Below, one piece after another: positions 63,986 to 64,000 of a DNA stretch of 64,000 bases. The notes below the pieces were generated by a model. That model made no database searches and was not told where the DNA came from. It worked only from the letters and a program-made list of their open reading frames with translations. Numbering within the stretch: the first letter of the stretch is position 1; each line of letters starts with the position of its first letter. Location: assembly GCF_900112195.1 (NCBI RefSeq), contig NZ_FOKR01000010.1, forward strand, positions 101,910 through 165,909, written 5' to 3'. The position numbers and the translations under genes are program-made. Source of the DNA: Butyrivibrio sp. YAB3001. Its GTDB lineage: Bacteria; Bacillota; Clostridia; Lachnospirales; Lachnospiraceae.

Positions 63986-64000
63986 ATTCCCTTTTTCTAT

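Overview
The window looks like chromosomal DNA of a low-GC, anaerobic, plant-polysaccharide-degrading Firmicute, most plausibly a Butyrivibrio or Pseudobutyrivibrio relative (Lachnospiraceae). The basis is AT-rich sequence, strong AGGAGG-type ribosome sites, a secreted GH10 xylanase fused to carbohydrate-binding modules and a feruloyl-esterase-type domain, a GH127/GH13 oligosaccharide locus with LacI regulators, and many small proteins of clostridial type. This is inference from gene content; no rRNA, tRNA, CRISPR array or complete insertion sequence was seen.

Layout. 1-6.3 kb: partial enolase with a clear promoter, a DUF3237-like protein, a patatin relic, a GAF-GGDEF diguanylate cyclase, and a three-gene operon (UBA/DUF4342-like membrane protein, OmpR-type regulator, histidine kinase) whose promoter carries four tandem 11-bp units. 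6.3-13.5 kb: GH2 glycosidase, lipoprotein, and the 994-residue GH10-CBM13-CBM2-CE1 enzyme with a structured ~170-nt leader. 13.5-40.9 kb: a long accessory region, almost all on the minus strand, of short single-gene units (about eight intact GNAT acetyltransferases, AAC(3)-like acetyltransferase, MFS and MATE efflux pumps, CPBP proteases, flavodoxins, isochorismatase-like hydrolase, XRE/TetR/PadR regulators) mixed with many gene relics, and repeatedly closed by look-alike terminator hairpins. 34.5-37.1 kb holds a large PEP/pyruvate-binding protein. 40.9-51.9 kb: carbohydrate locus read leftward (GH127, binding protein, two permeases, DUF624 protein, truncated third permease, GH13, LacI) with a divergent LacI gene and a palindromic operator between them. 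52.1-57.8 kb: compact minus-strand cluster (SEC-C protein, unknown, CoiA-like zinc protein, exported protein, FMN split-barrel protein, a DUF1284-DUF4298-Dabb fusion, AAA ATPase). 58-64 kb: two lipoproteins, relic-rich DNA, and a decayed tandem duplication of an Rpn-family nuclease next to an XRE regulator.

How the genes fit together. The secreted xylanase/esterase would release feruloylated xylan fragments; the ABC system (no ATPase here, so presumably a shared MsmX-type ATPase) would import oligosaccharides for the cytoplasmic GH127, GH13 and GH2 enzymes. The accessory region reads as a detoxification and drug-response reservoir under fast turnover: several genes have lost ends or internal segments, and two efflux genes carry leader-type control (a short leader peptide with a hairpin over the MFS ribosome site; a terminator-linked RNA before MATE). 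The best candidates for something undescribed are the MATE leader RNA, the xylanase leader RNA, the MFS leader peptide, and the shared terminator family of the accessory array.
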